Assembly: GCA_001939145.1 (NCBI GenBank)
Contig: LSRX01000006.1
Span: forward strand, 2,137,492 to 2,201,491
Direction: 5' to 3'
Source: Symbiodinium microadriaticum
Taxonomy: Eukaryota; Sar; Dinophyceae; Suessiales; Symbiodiniaceae
Length of the DNA stretch: 64,000 nt
Below are positions 46,654-61,600 of the stretch, in pieces. Within the stretch, counting starts at the first letter, position 1; every line of letters begins with the position of its first letter. A program made the translations under genes and the position numbers. The notes beneath the pieces are model-generated. The model did not search any database and was not told where the DNA came from. It saw only the letters and a list, made by a program, of their open reading frames with translations.

Positions 46654-49600
46654 TGCGCGCACACACACACACACACTTGTGTAAGGGTAGCATGGTGTCC
46701 GAGGCACTGGTCAAAGCCCCATGTCACCACGCTGCCATCCCTCTTCCTGGCGCCGGACAGGGACTGGTGAGGGGTTGGGCTCGTTGGTGTCATGGGCGGG
46801 GGGGGGAAACCCTAAACCCTAACCTCTAAACCCTAAACTTTAAGGGTTTAGGGTCCAGGGGGTGGCCCTATGATTCCAGGCGTTGCGGCTTTGGGATTTC
46901 GGCGGTCAGTCAGCGATCTAGGGCTAAGGCTAAACCTCAAGCGCGCTGGGTTCCAAGACCTGGACTCCTAGAGCCTTTTGGGGCTGAGGGTTTTCGGGCC
47001 TTGAGGCTTTGGTACCGTTTGACTGCGCTTTCGAACCACATCCATTGCCATGCGCGCTCCTAATTAAACCCTAAAGGCCCTAAACCTAAATCCTTTGTTA
47101 AGCTCGAAGATATGGAGCGTGAACCGCTAGCCCGACCCTTGGGGGCATAATATGTAGGCCTCAACAACTACAATCTGCTTTAGGGGGTCTTTCATGCATA
47201 GTACGGAGAAGGGGTATGACTGGAGCTCTGTAGCCAAAGCGATGCACCCTGAAACCTAAACCCTTACCCTAACCCCCCAGGTACCTACTATATAGGGTAC
47301 TAGAGCCCCGAGGGCCCTATATAGTGGGTTAGGGTTAGGGTTTAGTGTTGCGAGCACCTGGCAGCAAAAGCTCGGCTGGTGGCGGCGATTTCCACTACGT
47401 CACCTCGGCATATCTTGCTCGATAGGCTTCGGGAATCATCTGAACCCATGAAATAAATCCAACACCCTTAGTCACACTCTAAGACCTAATACCCTGCACC
47501 TCTCGAAACAAATTTTTTTTGGGTCCCCACATAGAACTTTGGCTGAGGGGTTTGTAGTGAAGGGCACGGTGCCTTGAGATCAAGGCACAGCTTATTATTG
47601 CTACCATTGTACATCCTCAAGTAGATGACCCATGTACTCCCTAAAGGACTTGAACCACCCTCGCTTGAGGATCCGGTAGTACCAGGCTTAGGATTCAGGG
47701 TTCAAGGGCTGGGATGCTGGGACCCAAAGCCCTATTTTTTTATACTAGAACACCCAAAGCTTGAAACCTAAACGCTAACATCTAACCCCTGAGACCTACC
47801 TAAACCCTAAAAGCTCGACCCTAGGCCTATCGACCCAAAACGTTAAACGCAAACCGTAAAACCTTGCAGCCCAGCAGCGCAATTGGTCCTGAACCCTCGA
47901 GCAGTCACCTCCTGCAGTGCATGGGGCGTACTCTACGGTGCATTAGGGTTTAGGGTTTGGTTTAGGATTTAGGGTTTAGGTTTCATTGGGGCTTAGATTT
48001 AGTTGTTCGTTTGTTAAGTTTTCCTATAACCTAACGCCCAAACCCCTATACCCTGAGCCCTATAACCCCTTAAAAGCCTAGACCGTTGACCCAAAACTAG
48101 ATGGGCTGTGCACTTGGAGGAGCAGTTTGGGGCACAGAGTGTATATCCCACTAGGCTTTAGCGTTCAGGTTTAGGGTCTATAGGGTTTAGGGCTCGAAAA
48201 TCACTGGCACTCTTGGCCTGTAATTAGCTTGCCTCTCCTCCTCTCCTTAGCAGATGTGTGGTTTGCTCAGCCAGTATGCATCTGATGCCTTCACGACCCG
48301 TGCGTCTTTGTATGAGAGAACAAACAGATGCATGTGCATGTGGGGTAAGAAAGGATGATTTGATTCAGAGTTCATCCAGCAGTACCATGCAGGAGCTGTC
48401 TGGAAGAAGCTTGGCAGCATTCACGGCCCTAACCTCAAGCCCGACTAGGTAAAGAGCTTTGTGATTGCAACGCCCCGTGACCCTGAAGCCTGTACTTCCG
48501 AAGGCAAAGTCCCGCGTATATTTGGCTCAAAGCGCCGGAGGTAGGGCTGGAGTGGGTGCGTCATTTTGATGCATGGTTTAGGCTTTAGGGTTATAGGGTT
48601 ATAGGGTTTAGGGGTTTAGGGGTTTAGGGGATCCCCCGGCAACGCCCAAACCACCTTGAACCTCTAAGTTGCCACAGACGAAGGTGGGCGCCTAGATCAG
48701 GATCTCCCCAAACAACGACGGTGTTGTCTGTACGAATCGCCTCAGCTTCTGGCCGAATGCGTGGGCCACAGACAAAGCCAGTTTGCGGGTTCTAAAGAAC
48801 CCTAGGGCTCCAGTCACCTAAATGGTGGGTTGCTAACCAGACCATATATTATGTACCCCAGTAACCTACTATTTAGGTAACTGGGGCCCTAGGGGAACTC
48901 GAAAGGGCTTCCATCAGTCTCAACGAGTCTCAAGAGGATGCTTGGATTTCCAGACGGAGTTGTATGATTTCGTAAACCGCTTCGAGATACCCTAAACCCT
49001 AGTAGAAACTATGGAAACCAGGAAGGAAAAGTGATAGGACCCGGGGTGTAAAATGGGGGCCTTGCAAAGTAGAAGAAAGCTTGGCGTACACCAAGGCCTG
49101 CAAAGTCCACCGAAGCACCGCCAGGAAACCCACCCAAGACAAGGGACCGAAAACTGAATTCCAATTCAAACCACCAGCACAACACTACAACACTCTGCAC
49201 TTCTGACGGTTCCGGACTGTAAGGGAGGCGGAGATCCATGCAAGCTGTAGTCAAACCGTAATAGATATAATGAATAATACACACCCTGTCATGTTTGAAG
49301 CGGATATCACAGGATCTACAGCATGGCGATCTCAGCTTAGCTGTGTGGCTACCTACGTGCACTCTTCATCCGTGGTGCCTTCTGGCCCCTAATATCCATC
49401 ACGATCTAGGGCATCGACGATCAGCTCATGCGCGAGCTCAGTCCAGACCATGAACCCGCGCTCCGGGCACGAAGCTCCGTTGTTTTATCACTTTTTAGGG
49501 TTTAGGATTTAGGGCCATTTAGGGTAATTCTTCTGTTGAGGAGTCGCTGTCGGCCCGGCTGCAGTTGTGTCGCAACTGCAATGGGTTTAGGGGTTTAGGG

Positions 49601-52600
49601 TTTAGGGAGTTACTTGATGGAGTCAAGCACCGGCTGCTCGCCGTGCTGGCATTCCTTCATTGGCCCAAGCAGTGGGAGAGTCCATATGTAAGCCCCTAAA
49701 CCAGGCATGTCGCTTGGAACCCCTTACACCCTCAACTTCCCGCCGGGTGAGGGAAAGCAAGAGACCGAGGAGAGCTTCTACAAAAACACTGCATGCTGAA
49801 CTCGCCAACCCTGCACTTGATGAACAGAAACCCAACATCATACTGCCTAAAACCCCAAACCCTAATTCCGAAACCCTAAATCCTGAACCCTAAATCCTAC
49901 AAACCCTAAACCGTCACAGCTTCACACCGGCTGAACTGCCAACAAGGCGCTGCAAAAGCTGCTTCGGATGCCCGAATCCCTCAGCCGGAAGGTGTCTTAG
50001 ACTTCCGGTTTTGCGGTTTAGGTTAAATGTTTAGGGTATAGGGTTTGGGGGTTACGGTTTAGGGTTTAGAGTTGAGGGTTTAGGGTTTAGGATATAGGGT
50101 TTAGGGTTTGGGGGTTTCTATACTGAACTTAATCATAAGTTCAGCTGGTTCCTTAGGGAACTTAGGGGCTATTAATAGTAACCAACAATTAATTAGGAAC
50201 TATTTCTAAGTGCCCCTAGGGTTTAGAGTTTCAGGAACCCCGCATCTCCAGCAACTCCAGACATTAAGCAAGCAGAGGGCCCGAAGAAGGTGCCCTGAAT
50301 GGAGACCCTTATTAAAGGAAACTGCAGGTGGGGAGTTTAGGGTATGTAGGGCTTCTATAAGGTATATAGACCTTCTGTAAGGCTCCTATAACGATAACTA
50401 CCCACCTGAAAATGTCCTAGACCTTCTGCTCCTTGATGGTGAGTCTCGATGAATATACGGATCTATATATGCAACATATCGCATTGGGTTGAGGGGAACA
50501 AGGGCCAGATGTGCCGGTCCGATGGGTTCGGGTTTAGGGCTTGTAAGAATCCTTAACCCTTAACTCTAAACCCCTAAACGCTAAACCCTAACCCCTACAT
50601 CCCCAAACCATGATTTAGGGAAACATCTGTCAACCGAGGAACCCTCCACATCCCCACACCCAAGGCCGCGGACACGCGGTCCGACACCCAGTGAAAGCGC
50701 AGGAGGACCACAACAACCCACAAGACTACAACCGCTCTGGGATTCCGTTCCGACTTTTCAAAAACCCGGAAAACGTAAGGGTAATTTCTAAAATAGGGTC
50801 CCTCTGTGGCTCCTTTTCACAAGAGTGCCGTACTATATTGGGGATCTAGAAAGGGACCCTAATTTAGAGAACTACCCATAAGCACAGAGCCTAGTTGAGC
50901 TAGAATCTGCCGGGCTTCGATCCACCTTGTGAAGTAGTTGCTGTACCGCTTTGATGTCGCCACCGTGCCTGTCATCGGCTGTGGTTGAAGGTTTATAGGT
51001 TTAGGGTACTGAGCTCTTCTTGCTTAGAACCGATATCGCAGCTGAATCGCAATAAGCCGCGTGCCATGGACCAAACGAAACCGTGCAACCCTATACTAGA
51101 TTATAGCCTCATCGCAGTGAAGGTAAGAGCCCAAACCTAGAACTAACACGCCCAAATCCCCAACATCCACAAGCCCTGAACCCTGCCCACCCTGGAACCC
51201 TACTTGCTAGACCCCAAAACCTGAAGACTAGAAGACGTTTAAGCCCCACTCCCTAAGCCCTATCCTCATGTAGACCCTGAACCCTAAGACCCCAAACGCT
51301 GCTCCCTAAACCCCAAACCCCTAAAACCTTAAATCCGAAACCCTACACCCCTAAACCCCTACACCCCCTAAGGGATTTGACTCAGACGAACTACGAACCA
51401 AACCCTAACCCCTAAACTTGCCCTAAACCCTAAAGCCTAAAGCCTAAACCCTAAGCCCTAAACCCCTAAACCCTAAACCCAAAACCCTAACCTCTGAGGC
51501 CTGCGATGGCCCCAGCAGACGACGGTGCCATCCCGGCGAAGGGCCGCAAAGGCACCGGCCGTCGCCTCGCTTCTGGGGGTTTTAGGGTTCTAGGGTTTAG
51601 GGTTTAGGGTTTTAGGGTTTAGGGGTTTAGGATTTAGGGGTTTAGGGTTTAGGGAACCCTAGAAAGTTGGAACATGGATTTGGGATGATTAGTGCTGGGA
51701 TTCCCTACACTTTTATCTTAAGACAGGAAGATAGTGATGTTCCTAGGATAGTCCTAGGATAAGGCTTTTGGCTTGGGGGCCGAGGGTGCATGTGCTACAC
51801 CTGCATCACCACACTCATCTTCACGACCCCTGCCATCCCTGCAGTTTGGGTTTAGTTTAGGGTTTAGGATTTCAGACGGACCTGAGATGGAATGCTTCGC
51901 AACATTCCCGTCAGGGTTTCAGGGTTCTACCAGGGCTCCATCAGGATCCTCTTCGGCAGGGGTTAGGGTTTAGGGTTTAGGAGTTTAGGGTTTAGGGTTT
52001 AGGGTTTAGGGTTTAGGACTTGGGGTTTAGGGCCCTCCAGATAAGGGACGATGACGCGAAGACAGAGGGGGAACCCAAAACAGGCAATACCCTAAACCCT
52101 AAACCCAAAACCCAATACAGGCAACACCCTAAACACTAAACCCTAAACCCACTACAGGCAATACCCTAAACCCTAAACCCACTACAGGCAATACCCTAAA
52201 CCCTAAACCCATTACAGGCAATGATTACTTTTCATCTGGTCATTTCAAGGAATGCGGTCCCACGCCTCGACTCTAACCCCTAAAAACTTTCAAAACGCAA
52301 GAAGGCGAAGCTTCAAGTGGTCACGCCTGAACCCTTGCAGGGACGCTGGTGTGGCCATGGGATGGATCTCAAAACTCCCGAACCCGAAGCCCTAAACCCT
52401 GAAGTTTTTAGGCTTTAGGGTTTAGGCTTAGGGGCCTAAACCGAACCCCTTGACTGAAGTCTTGCATGAAAGACTGCTTCATGAATACCAGGGCTTGGCA
52501 TGATGCTTGGGGGGGGTGTATACAGGGCGTTGGATTCAAAAAATGGGTGTTCTTGAAATCAGGGCACCTCACTTCGGGGTCTCTTTAATTAATAAGGATC

Positions 52601-55600
52601 ATGCTGCTAGTCAGTTTCTATATTAGGGTCCCTTCTTTTCTCAAACTCCCATGTAGCACTACAAGGGCCTCTCGATTCTTGGTGTATCTCTGCAGGGTGA
52701 GTAACACACCATCACATGGTTAGTTCCCTATATTATTCGGATCCCTTGTCAGTTCCCCAAAATGGTACGGCATCCTTGCAAAAAGGAACCTACAAGGGGA
52801 CCCTAATTTAGAGAGCTACCCACCTGCTGGCACCATTGTATCGTGATCTGACGCTGGAATGTTGTTCGGCCATCATACTAAGGTTTCTGAACCCTAAACC
52901 CAAAGACCAACACACAAGTGAGTTTAGCCTTGACAGAGTTAGGGTTGTGAGGACTCAGATCTTTACGTAACTTGGACCAAGCGGCATGCAGTGAGTTCAC
53001 GTTGCGCAAGGAGTTGTGAACAGAGGCGCAGTCGCCACCTTATAAGGAGCCCAGAGAAGCACCGAACCATAAATCTTTGAAGTTACCAGGACCCTCATTC
53101 CAGCCTCAAATAGGGGCTACATGGTCCCAAATAAGGGTATCTAGGGTCGATAATAGGGTAGACGGAGGGTCTGGGTAAGATCCGGTGAAGGGAGTAGGCT
53201 TCAATGCTTCAGGCTTACGCGCGCCTTTTTTGTTCCCCGAGCACCTGTCAAGTCTACGTCTACAGGGTTTAGGGTTTAGGGCTTAGGGTTCAGGGTTTAG
53301 GGTTTTTTATAGGGTTTAGGGTTCAGGGCTTAGGGTTTAGGGTATTCGGATCTTGCGACAAATGACGGCCCGTGGGGCCGCTGCTAATGACTTCCAGAAA
53401 AGAGCCTTAAATCATAGGATTTTATTTTTCTCGGACGCCCCAAATAAGGTACCTTAGCTTTCTGAAACTACCGAAAAATTCTGAAAAGGGCCTGCCTTTT
53501 TTTCTCCTTTCAGACGGACCTGAGATGGAATGCTTCGCAACATTCCCGTCAGGGTTTCAGGGTTCTACGAGGGCTCCCCAGGATCCTCGTCGGCAGGGGC
53601 TAGGGTTTAGGGTTTAGGAGTTTAGGGTTTAGGGTTTAGGAGTTTGGGGTTTAGGAGTTTAGGGTTTAGGGTTTAGGAGTTTGGGGTTTAGGAGTTTAGG
53701 GTTTAGGGTTTAGGAGTTTGGGGTTTAGGGTTTAGGGTTTAGGGTTTAGGGTTTAGGGTCCCAAAAAGCCGAACTCAATCTCCGAAACAGAGCTAAACCC
53801 CACCTGAACTCCCGAAAGCTTACATTGGGGGTTTCCAAAAAAATAGGGTACCTTATTTTGGAGTTCTTATAATAAGGGTCCTGCTATTTAGGGTATTATG
53901 TTAGGGTCCCCTATTTTCGAAAACCCCCACATGTTTCCAGGACGTATATAAGGAGCTCAGAATAAGGAGCCCTACAAAGGTAGGGTAAAACAGGGTTCAG
54001 GTAAAACCCGAAACGCTAAAGCCCCAAACCCTAAGCCCCTAAACCGCTAAACCCCTAAACCCGTAAACCCCTAAACCCCCCAAACCCTAAACCCCTAAAC
54101 CCTAGACCCTAAACCCTAAGCCCCTAAACCCCGCAACCCGAAACCCCATGAACTCAGACGATCAACGAGTCAAAGCCCGAAGGATCCGAACCTCCAGTCC
54201 AACAGATCGAAACCCTTAGTCTAGGGTTTCGGGGTAAGAGTTTAGGGGTTTCCGGGTCTTAGGGATTCGGGTTTGGGGGGTTTAGGGGGTTTAGGGTTTT
54301 GGGTTTAGGGGTTTAGGGGTTGAGGGGTTGAGGGTTACGGGTTTCGGGTCACATCTTGCAGTAACCCTTATGGTACCCCTTATAGCAAGCTGCATAGAAG
54401 CCCCTTCAGTAACTGTTGCAAGGTTTCACAGCAGTACCTATGGCAGCCCACGCCAGCATAGATACAGTACTGTGAAACCCTAAGCCCCGACTACAACCCC
54501 TATAGAACCCTTCAACCCTAATAAACCCTGAACCCTAAACCCTAAACCCAAACCCTAAACCCTAAATTCTAAACAATTCTAAACCCTGAACCCTAAACCC
54601 TAGACTCTAGACCCAAGAATACCGGAATATACCTAGACCCTCCATCTACCCTCTAAAGACCCTAAATACCCTTAATTTGGGACCACATGCCATATACCCC
54701 TATATGAGGGTACTTGGAGGGTCATGGTACCGGCAGTTCCCAGCTAACCCTAAACCCTAAACCGCAGCTTAGGTCCCCACCACAAAGGCCGAAGCCCCAG
54801 GTGAGAACCGACGCATCGGAGCGCACCGCCGCGAAGGCAAAGTTGGTGCCTTCAAGGCTTCCAGGGATTTCCTTAGGGGCTTTGGGTTTAGGGTTTTAGG
54901 GTTAAGGGCTTTAGGGTTTTAGGGTTTAGGGTTTAGGGTTTGGGGGTCTGGGGGCAAGCTGAAAACTTAAATCACTAAAATCAGGAAACCCTAAACACCC
55001 TCAAAACCCACACTCGATCACCCTAACGCTCCCAGGCCGAGTGTTGGAGGGGGCTTGGACGGGGGTCTTCTTCTTAGTTAAAACCTGCTTAGACTCAAGG
55101 CTTCGGGCACTTCGAAGGGCGCTTCTTCCGCGCCCTGAAACATAATATAAGGGCCTTAATAATTAGAATATGGTTTTGGGGCCCATTATACTATACTTAT
55201 AATAAGGAACCCCTAAAATAGTATAGGTAATTATTGAGGCCCCTATACTACCTACCATATAGGAGGCTTGACAAGGTTTTGGGGGCTATATCATGGTATA
55301 GTTATAACAAGGAGTCCTGAGGAATAATGTTGGTAGTCATTCAGGCTTCTATGCTACTGAGCGATTACGCAAAAGAGCAGTGGTTCGGCCTGAGGCTTCG
55401 GGTTTCGGGTTTCGGGGTCTGGGGATCTGCGGGTTAAGCTTTGCAGTTTGGGTTTAGGTTTAGGGTTTAGGGTACTGGGCTTAGGGTTCAGGGTGTGCAA
55501 TGAGGTTTAGAATTTGGGGTCCCAGGGTATGAGGGTTTGCGGTTTCGGGTTCAGCGTCTATGGGAGTCTATGGGATTGATGCTTGGCTTCGGGGCTGTAT

Positions 55601-58600
55601 AGGGCTCGGGGGGAGCAGGGACACCCTAAACCCTGAACCCTAAAACCCAAAACCCAAAACCCCAAAACCCTAAACCCAAAACCGAAAACCCAAAACCCCA
55701 AAACCCAAACCCCGCTATGCATGTAGACTTCTTAGCGATCTGGGAGTTCTGGCCTGCATGGCAGAAGTACGCATTGAATCCATTCTAGTTCTATCCACTA
55801 AAAGGAACTAGAATGGAAACCACAGGTCAATGCGGTCGATAGTCGTTCCTTCAAATTTGGGGGTCTGGGAGCATCGCGGGTGATGGTATAGGTGGGTGCT
55901 TGCGAACGTTGCTGCTACGACCCCCCCCCCACCCCGTCTCCCCAATCCTCAGCTCAATATCTGAACCGTCGTAACCCCTACCCATAGGTTCCTTAGTAGT
56001 TCCTTTTGGGGTTTACCTCATAGGAATCTAAATATAAACCACAAAGTGGAACTACTTAGGAGCCTATGGGTAGAGCCACAAATAATTCTGAAATGTATGC
56101 CGGTTGGCGACCGACTTCAGCGCGAGGCACCGACACAACCCGCGGTGTAATTCTGCATCAAAGTCGTTGCACTCCGCCCAGCCCCTAAATCCGAAACCCT
56201 CAATTCCAGAACCTTCAGCCCGAAGCTGAATTCTAAAGGTTTGAGGTTTAAGGGATTAGGGTTGAAAGTACTAGACTATAGGGCTTCATGACCGACTTTA
56301 GCGCAAATTTCTAGGAGTTCTGGAAACCTCACAGAAACACCACTTAAACGCAGTCGCAAACACTGCCATCGGACACACTCTAAGCAACAGAGCTTGCCTT
56401 TGATCTGCTTGACGTTTTGCCTCAGGCTCCATGGCCCTAAACCCTAAACCCTAAAGCTCCACGATTCGTTGTGCACATAGGGAGACCGATGCCTCTACCA
56501 TAGGCCCCTAAGTAGTTCCTTTTTATGGTTTATATTTAGAATCCTATAAGGTAATCCCCAAAAGGAGCTACTTACGGGCCTATGGGTAAACCTTGAACCT
56601 CGAAACGGTTTAGGGCTTGGAGAGTCTGCAAAGATTTCCAGATTTAGGGCTTAGGTTTTGGGCTTCGGGGTTTGTAGTATCAATAGAACCTGTCTAAGAC
56701 CTTGAGAAAGACAAAGCCTAAACCCTTACAAGCACTGCAGAACCCTTCCTAAACTCCACAAAAGCCGGTAAGAATGTGCTTGATTTTCGGGCCTTACCAG
56801 TCGGAAGAGGATTTGCGGGTACAGTATGTACTGGAAAACATACGGCGAAACTTTAAGGAATCGCACTGCCCATTCTGCAGGCCCCTACATTACATGAACA
56901 GGAAAATGCCCTAAAGACCTTGTTGGCGCGGCGCACCCAGGCTTCGAAGACCCGGATTTAAGGTCTTCGGGCGTGTAGGGTCTAGGTCACTCGAGGTGTG
57001 GTTTGACTTGGGTTTGGAGTGTGCTGTAATGCATTTAGGGGGTTGGGGTTTAACCCTAACTAAGCCTTAAGCCCTCATGCCTGAAACCCGAACCAAACAA
57101 CACGGTGCACGTGCTGAGCTAGGCTTAGTAGACATCAAACATATCATGTCGACACCATGAACTACAGGACACAACACCGTGCATCAATGTGCACGGTGGC
57201 AAACGAATATATAAAACTCGCAACATTTGGTTTTGCGTGGGGAGTGAATCTAGGAGGGTGGGCAAGAATGAACACTGAAAGTGACGTGTATGCATGTGTG
57301 TGTATATATGCATATATATATATATATATATATATAATGTACGGATGCGCATGGAAAAAGGCGTGGTTATGGGCTAAAGACGCAGACCTGAAAACCTGGA
57401 CCCTCAGAATGCCAGTCCCTCAAGATAGGTTCCGTAGTTGCAAACACCTTTGATTTGCTGTACGTGCCAACAAAGGCAAGCTAAGCCCTAAACCTGAAAC
57501 GTTCCTGATGCTCTCATTCAGAGGGCTGGATGGCGAGGACACCACATTAAAATCATCAGAAAGCAATTGCTGAGTGGAACTTCAAGAGCATCCGCTCGTG
57601 CATACAACGCAAATATAAAACAAAGCAACAAACACATGCAACCCGTGCGTACATACATACATACATACATACATACATACATACATAAACACATATATAT
57701 ATATACACACATGACATAAGAACAAATCCATAAGTGCGCAACCCGACATAAAGTCCTTACTTAAAGACAAAGGCAACCCAGTTGCAGGTACTTCTGGACC
57801 TGGGAGCAGTCTCCACCCCACTGACGATGGCCCCAACAAACCTGCGGAGGAACAGTTGCAACACACACACACACATACACACCGAAAGCAAATGAATCTA
57901 TACTCCTAGACCCATAATGAACCTTACTACTGCTCAATCTTCATCGTACTTAACTTGTCGGGGTTTCACTCTCTTCAGCACTGGAGGCTACCTTTGACTC
58001 CCCATCATATATTTTGCACCTGGCCGATGTCTCAGCCTCTTCGGTAATGGGGAGTAGCGGGAATTACAATCAAGCTTCTCCCGTTTGTTCTGCGCAAGTG
58101 ACCCTGACTTCTCCTAGTATAAGTAATGTAGGGGCCTTAAAAACTAGAATGAGGTTGTGGGCTCCTTCATCGTAGTATAAATCTAATGACCTGATTCCCC
58201 GAAACCCTAAACCCTAAACCCTCAAAACCCTAAGGAATAATGCTGGTGATCATTTTAAGCTTCTATGTCAGTTGGCACCCCGGGGTTGCTTTCAGAAAAG
58301 GGTTTAGGAGATTGAGGGTTGGTTTAGGGGTGAGGTTTGGGGGTTTAGGGGTTATAGGGTTTTGGGGTTAAGGTTTGGGGGTTTGGGGGTTTATGGGATT
58401 TAGGGTTTAGGGGTTAACTGTTTAGAGGTTTAGGGGTTTAGGGTTTAGGGTTATCCAATGCTGCACGAAGGCAGCTTGATGCTGCTGAACTAGACCGATG
58501 CGCCCGGCCTTGATTCGCCGGCGATTCGCTTACTCTCTGGAGTTCTAGAAAAATATTCAGCTCGCAATGGACAACAACGCCCATTGCTGTCGAGGTTTGC

Positions 58601-61600
58601 CGTAAGCCGTATCGACAAGAAAACCCACCTTACATCCTAAACCCTAAAACCGGAGGCGTGGCTGTATCTGCTGCCGCCTATTCTTCCAGGGAAGCTTCTT
58701 AGGATTACTCAAAGGGACAAGGGATCTAACAGGGATAATAAGGGATCTAGAAAAGGGCTTTTGGGGGTTGAGGGTTTGGGGTTCAGGGTTTAAGGCTCTG
58801 GAGGCCTTGGGTTTAGTGCCAGAATCGACGAAAGTACTATAGTTCAGGGCTTAGAGTTATTGAGAATCCGATATGTGCTTCCTATCCCTAAACCCCAAAA
58901 ACCCTAAACTAAACCCTAAACCCTAAACCCTAAACCCTAAACCCCAAATCCCAAAAGCCCTACACTAAGCCCTGAGTCAGGGGACGACGGACTCATCGGC
59001 GGTGAGGGCCGCAAAGGCGCCTTCCGTGGTGGCGATCTGGGTGACATCCTCTGGAAGCTCATGGGTGCTTCTGGGCTTTCGTTTTTTTTTTTAAGGCTTT
59101 CGGGGTTTAGGGCTTAGGGTTTTGGGGGTTTTGGGGTTTAGGGTTTAGGGTTTTGGGGCTTTGGGATTTAGGGTTTACGGCTTAGGGTTTTGGGGTTTTG
59201 GGATTTTGGGGTTTATATAGGGTTTAGTTCATTCGGACGTGAGGGCTTCGGGCTTTAGGTTTCGCGGGGTTCGGGGTCAGGGGTGCACTCGCGGGTTCAT
59301 GGGTAGTGGTCAGTATAACGTTGTACCCTAAACCCTAAACCCTAAACCGTCACTACAGCAACACCTGCTTCTATCCTTTTCGGTCATGTATGCTAATACG
59401 CTACATCCAAGGGTCTATAACCCGGGCTACGCAGTGACGGGAAGCAAACCCTACGTAGACCCCAAAGAACCTACCGTTTTAATGAAGGGCTTATATAAGG
59501 AAATCATAATAAGGAGCCCTAAAAACGGAGGTTAAGGGTCCAGGTAAACCCTATAAGCCGCACACCAAACTTTGGGGTTTTGAGTTCAGGGCCAGTAGGC
59601 TCCAACAGGGCTTGGGTTCTCCAGACTGCCTGGTCTCTTCTGACAACATCCCAAATCAAGCTCTTAAGCGGCCCTCCTTATGTTTCTAGCCGTGGGAGTC
59701 TGGAGATGTTGACTCAACGATTCAGAATGTCACTGGGAAAGTGTACAAAGAAAATGGTGGACCAGTGCAGTGCGTCGAGACATCCCCGGCCTAAATCACC
59801 TGCAAGCGCTTTTCCACACTAGCATGGGATCATGTCAATATTGCGTTCCTCCTAGACACTAGATTGTAATACCTGTGGCGGATAACCTGCTTCAGGGTTG
59901 GAGTCCGATAGTAATAAGAAGATAGTGTACCACCCAAAGAGGAAACTGATGTTAAGGGTCTAGGTAGCTGAAGGCATGCCACCTTAGCGGATACCGCATG
60001 CGAAAGTGGAGGCAGTACAGCAGGCAAAGAACGGCTTCGGATAATCGTGGCATGAGGCTTCCATGACCGGGGATTGGCCGCTTCGCATGTTGGATCATGC
60101 GGATTCTGCAGAGACAGCTGCTGAGCCCTAAACCCTAAACCCTAAACCCAACCTGGGCCAGAAATCCAAAGCGTCTGAAGTAGGGTCCACAAGTCCTCGA
60201 GCCTGAACTCTGCATAGCACAAAAAAAAACCTTTAAATCCTAAACCCCTGAACCCTAGGTCACCGCGCCCCGCCCTAAGCCCCCTCTAAAACTCCAAAAC
60301 CCTGAATCGTCACCGAACCCTCATAGGAACCCCTAAAGGAGCCTAGTTGAACCCTTTATAGGGCCCTAAATCTCCCCCCTTCGTTCTTGCGGCCCAGGTC
60401 TCCACCAGTTGATCCTGCCTAGGTGCGCACCCCACGGTTTAGGATTTAGGAGTTTGGGGTTTAGGGTGTTAGGGTGTTAGGGTGTTAGGGTTTAGGATCT
60501 AGGAGTTTGGGGTTTAGGGTTTAGGTTTGGCGCTTGAGGGCTTCGGGGCTTTGGGGGGTTCCAGGCATGAGATTCGAGCTTTTTGGGGGTCTACCCAGAG
60601 GCCCCTAAGTAGTTCCTTTGTATGGTTTGTAAGTCAATCCCAAAACGGAACTACTTAGGGGCCTATGGGTGGGGTTCAGGGCTTAGGCGTATAGACTTAT
60701 TGGGTTTGGGGTCAAGACGGATCTTGGGCCCAGGGGGTTGAGGACGTCTAGGACTCGAAAAGGTTCGCCTGGTCCATGGAAAAGAAAAGGGGCTTCGGAG
60801 TCGGTTTGGAAGGTCCTGCCCAATGCCAGTGAAAAGCCAGAATCCTTCAAACCAATCGCACGAAAATTAAAACCCCCGACGAAACCTGAAACCTCCAACA
60901 CCCACATACTGCAACCCTAAGGTTCCAAACCTAACCCCCCCCTCCACCCCCAAACGCTAAATCCCAAAACCCCACAATTTAAAGCCCTGAAACACCTCAA
61001 TAACGTTGTGTAAAGTTCTACATGGGCATCCTTCTAATCTCTAGGGTTTAGGGTACTACTTAGGGCATACATCTTTCCACGGCTCCGCATATGGCACCTG
61101 AAGCACTGAGCCCGGCTTTTGCTTTATGGTCTAGAGGGGAGGGTTTACGGGTGTACCTGTAGTCTCCATTGTAGTTCCTTTTTCTGATTTCACGAATTAT
61201 ATATTGGGGTCCCATAAGGTACCGCAAAAGGAACTACAATGGAGACTATAGGTACAGTAGAGTGTAGGGTTCAGTATTCAGGGTATTTCGCCACGCAACA
61301 CGTGTGAGCTGTCACCCCCGCAATCGCTGTCACCCCAGGTTACCTGTCATAGTGCTTTGGAGTGGGGTTTGGGTTCAATCATTGGTATCAGTAATACTGT
61401 TATTACTACTGTTCGCATGACTCTATATATATATATATATATACATACATACATACATAAATTACCCAAAACCTTCCTTAGCTCCAATCAACCCAACCAA
61501 GCCACCTAACCTCAACCCTTGAAACAACCTCAGCAGAGCCCTCCGAACCTACAGCAAGCATTTCACTACAAAACCACAAACTCCACAGTTGTCTTCATCC

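Noticed and set aside
48258-48452. 64-codon plus frame, and a minus frame reading VRAVNAAKLLPDSSC
   Set aside because: Both lie inside the intron between exons 11 and 12, whose join is already exact; neither is needed or recognisable.
60398-60425. Start of an 18S rRNA gene (TTGATCCTGCC)
   Set aside because: Only about 12 bases match and the following sequence is not rRNA.
60683-60907. 74-codon minus frame between exons 3 and 4
   Set aside because: Open but unlike the repeat; exons 3 and 4 already join in frame without it.
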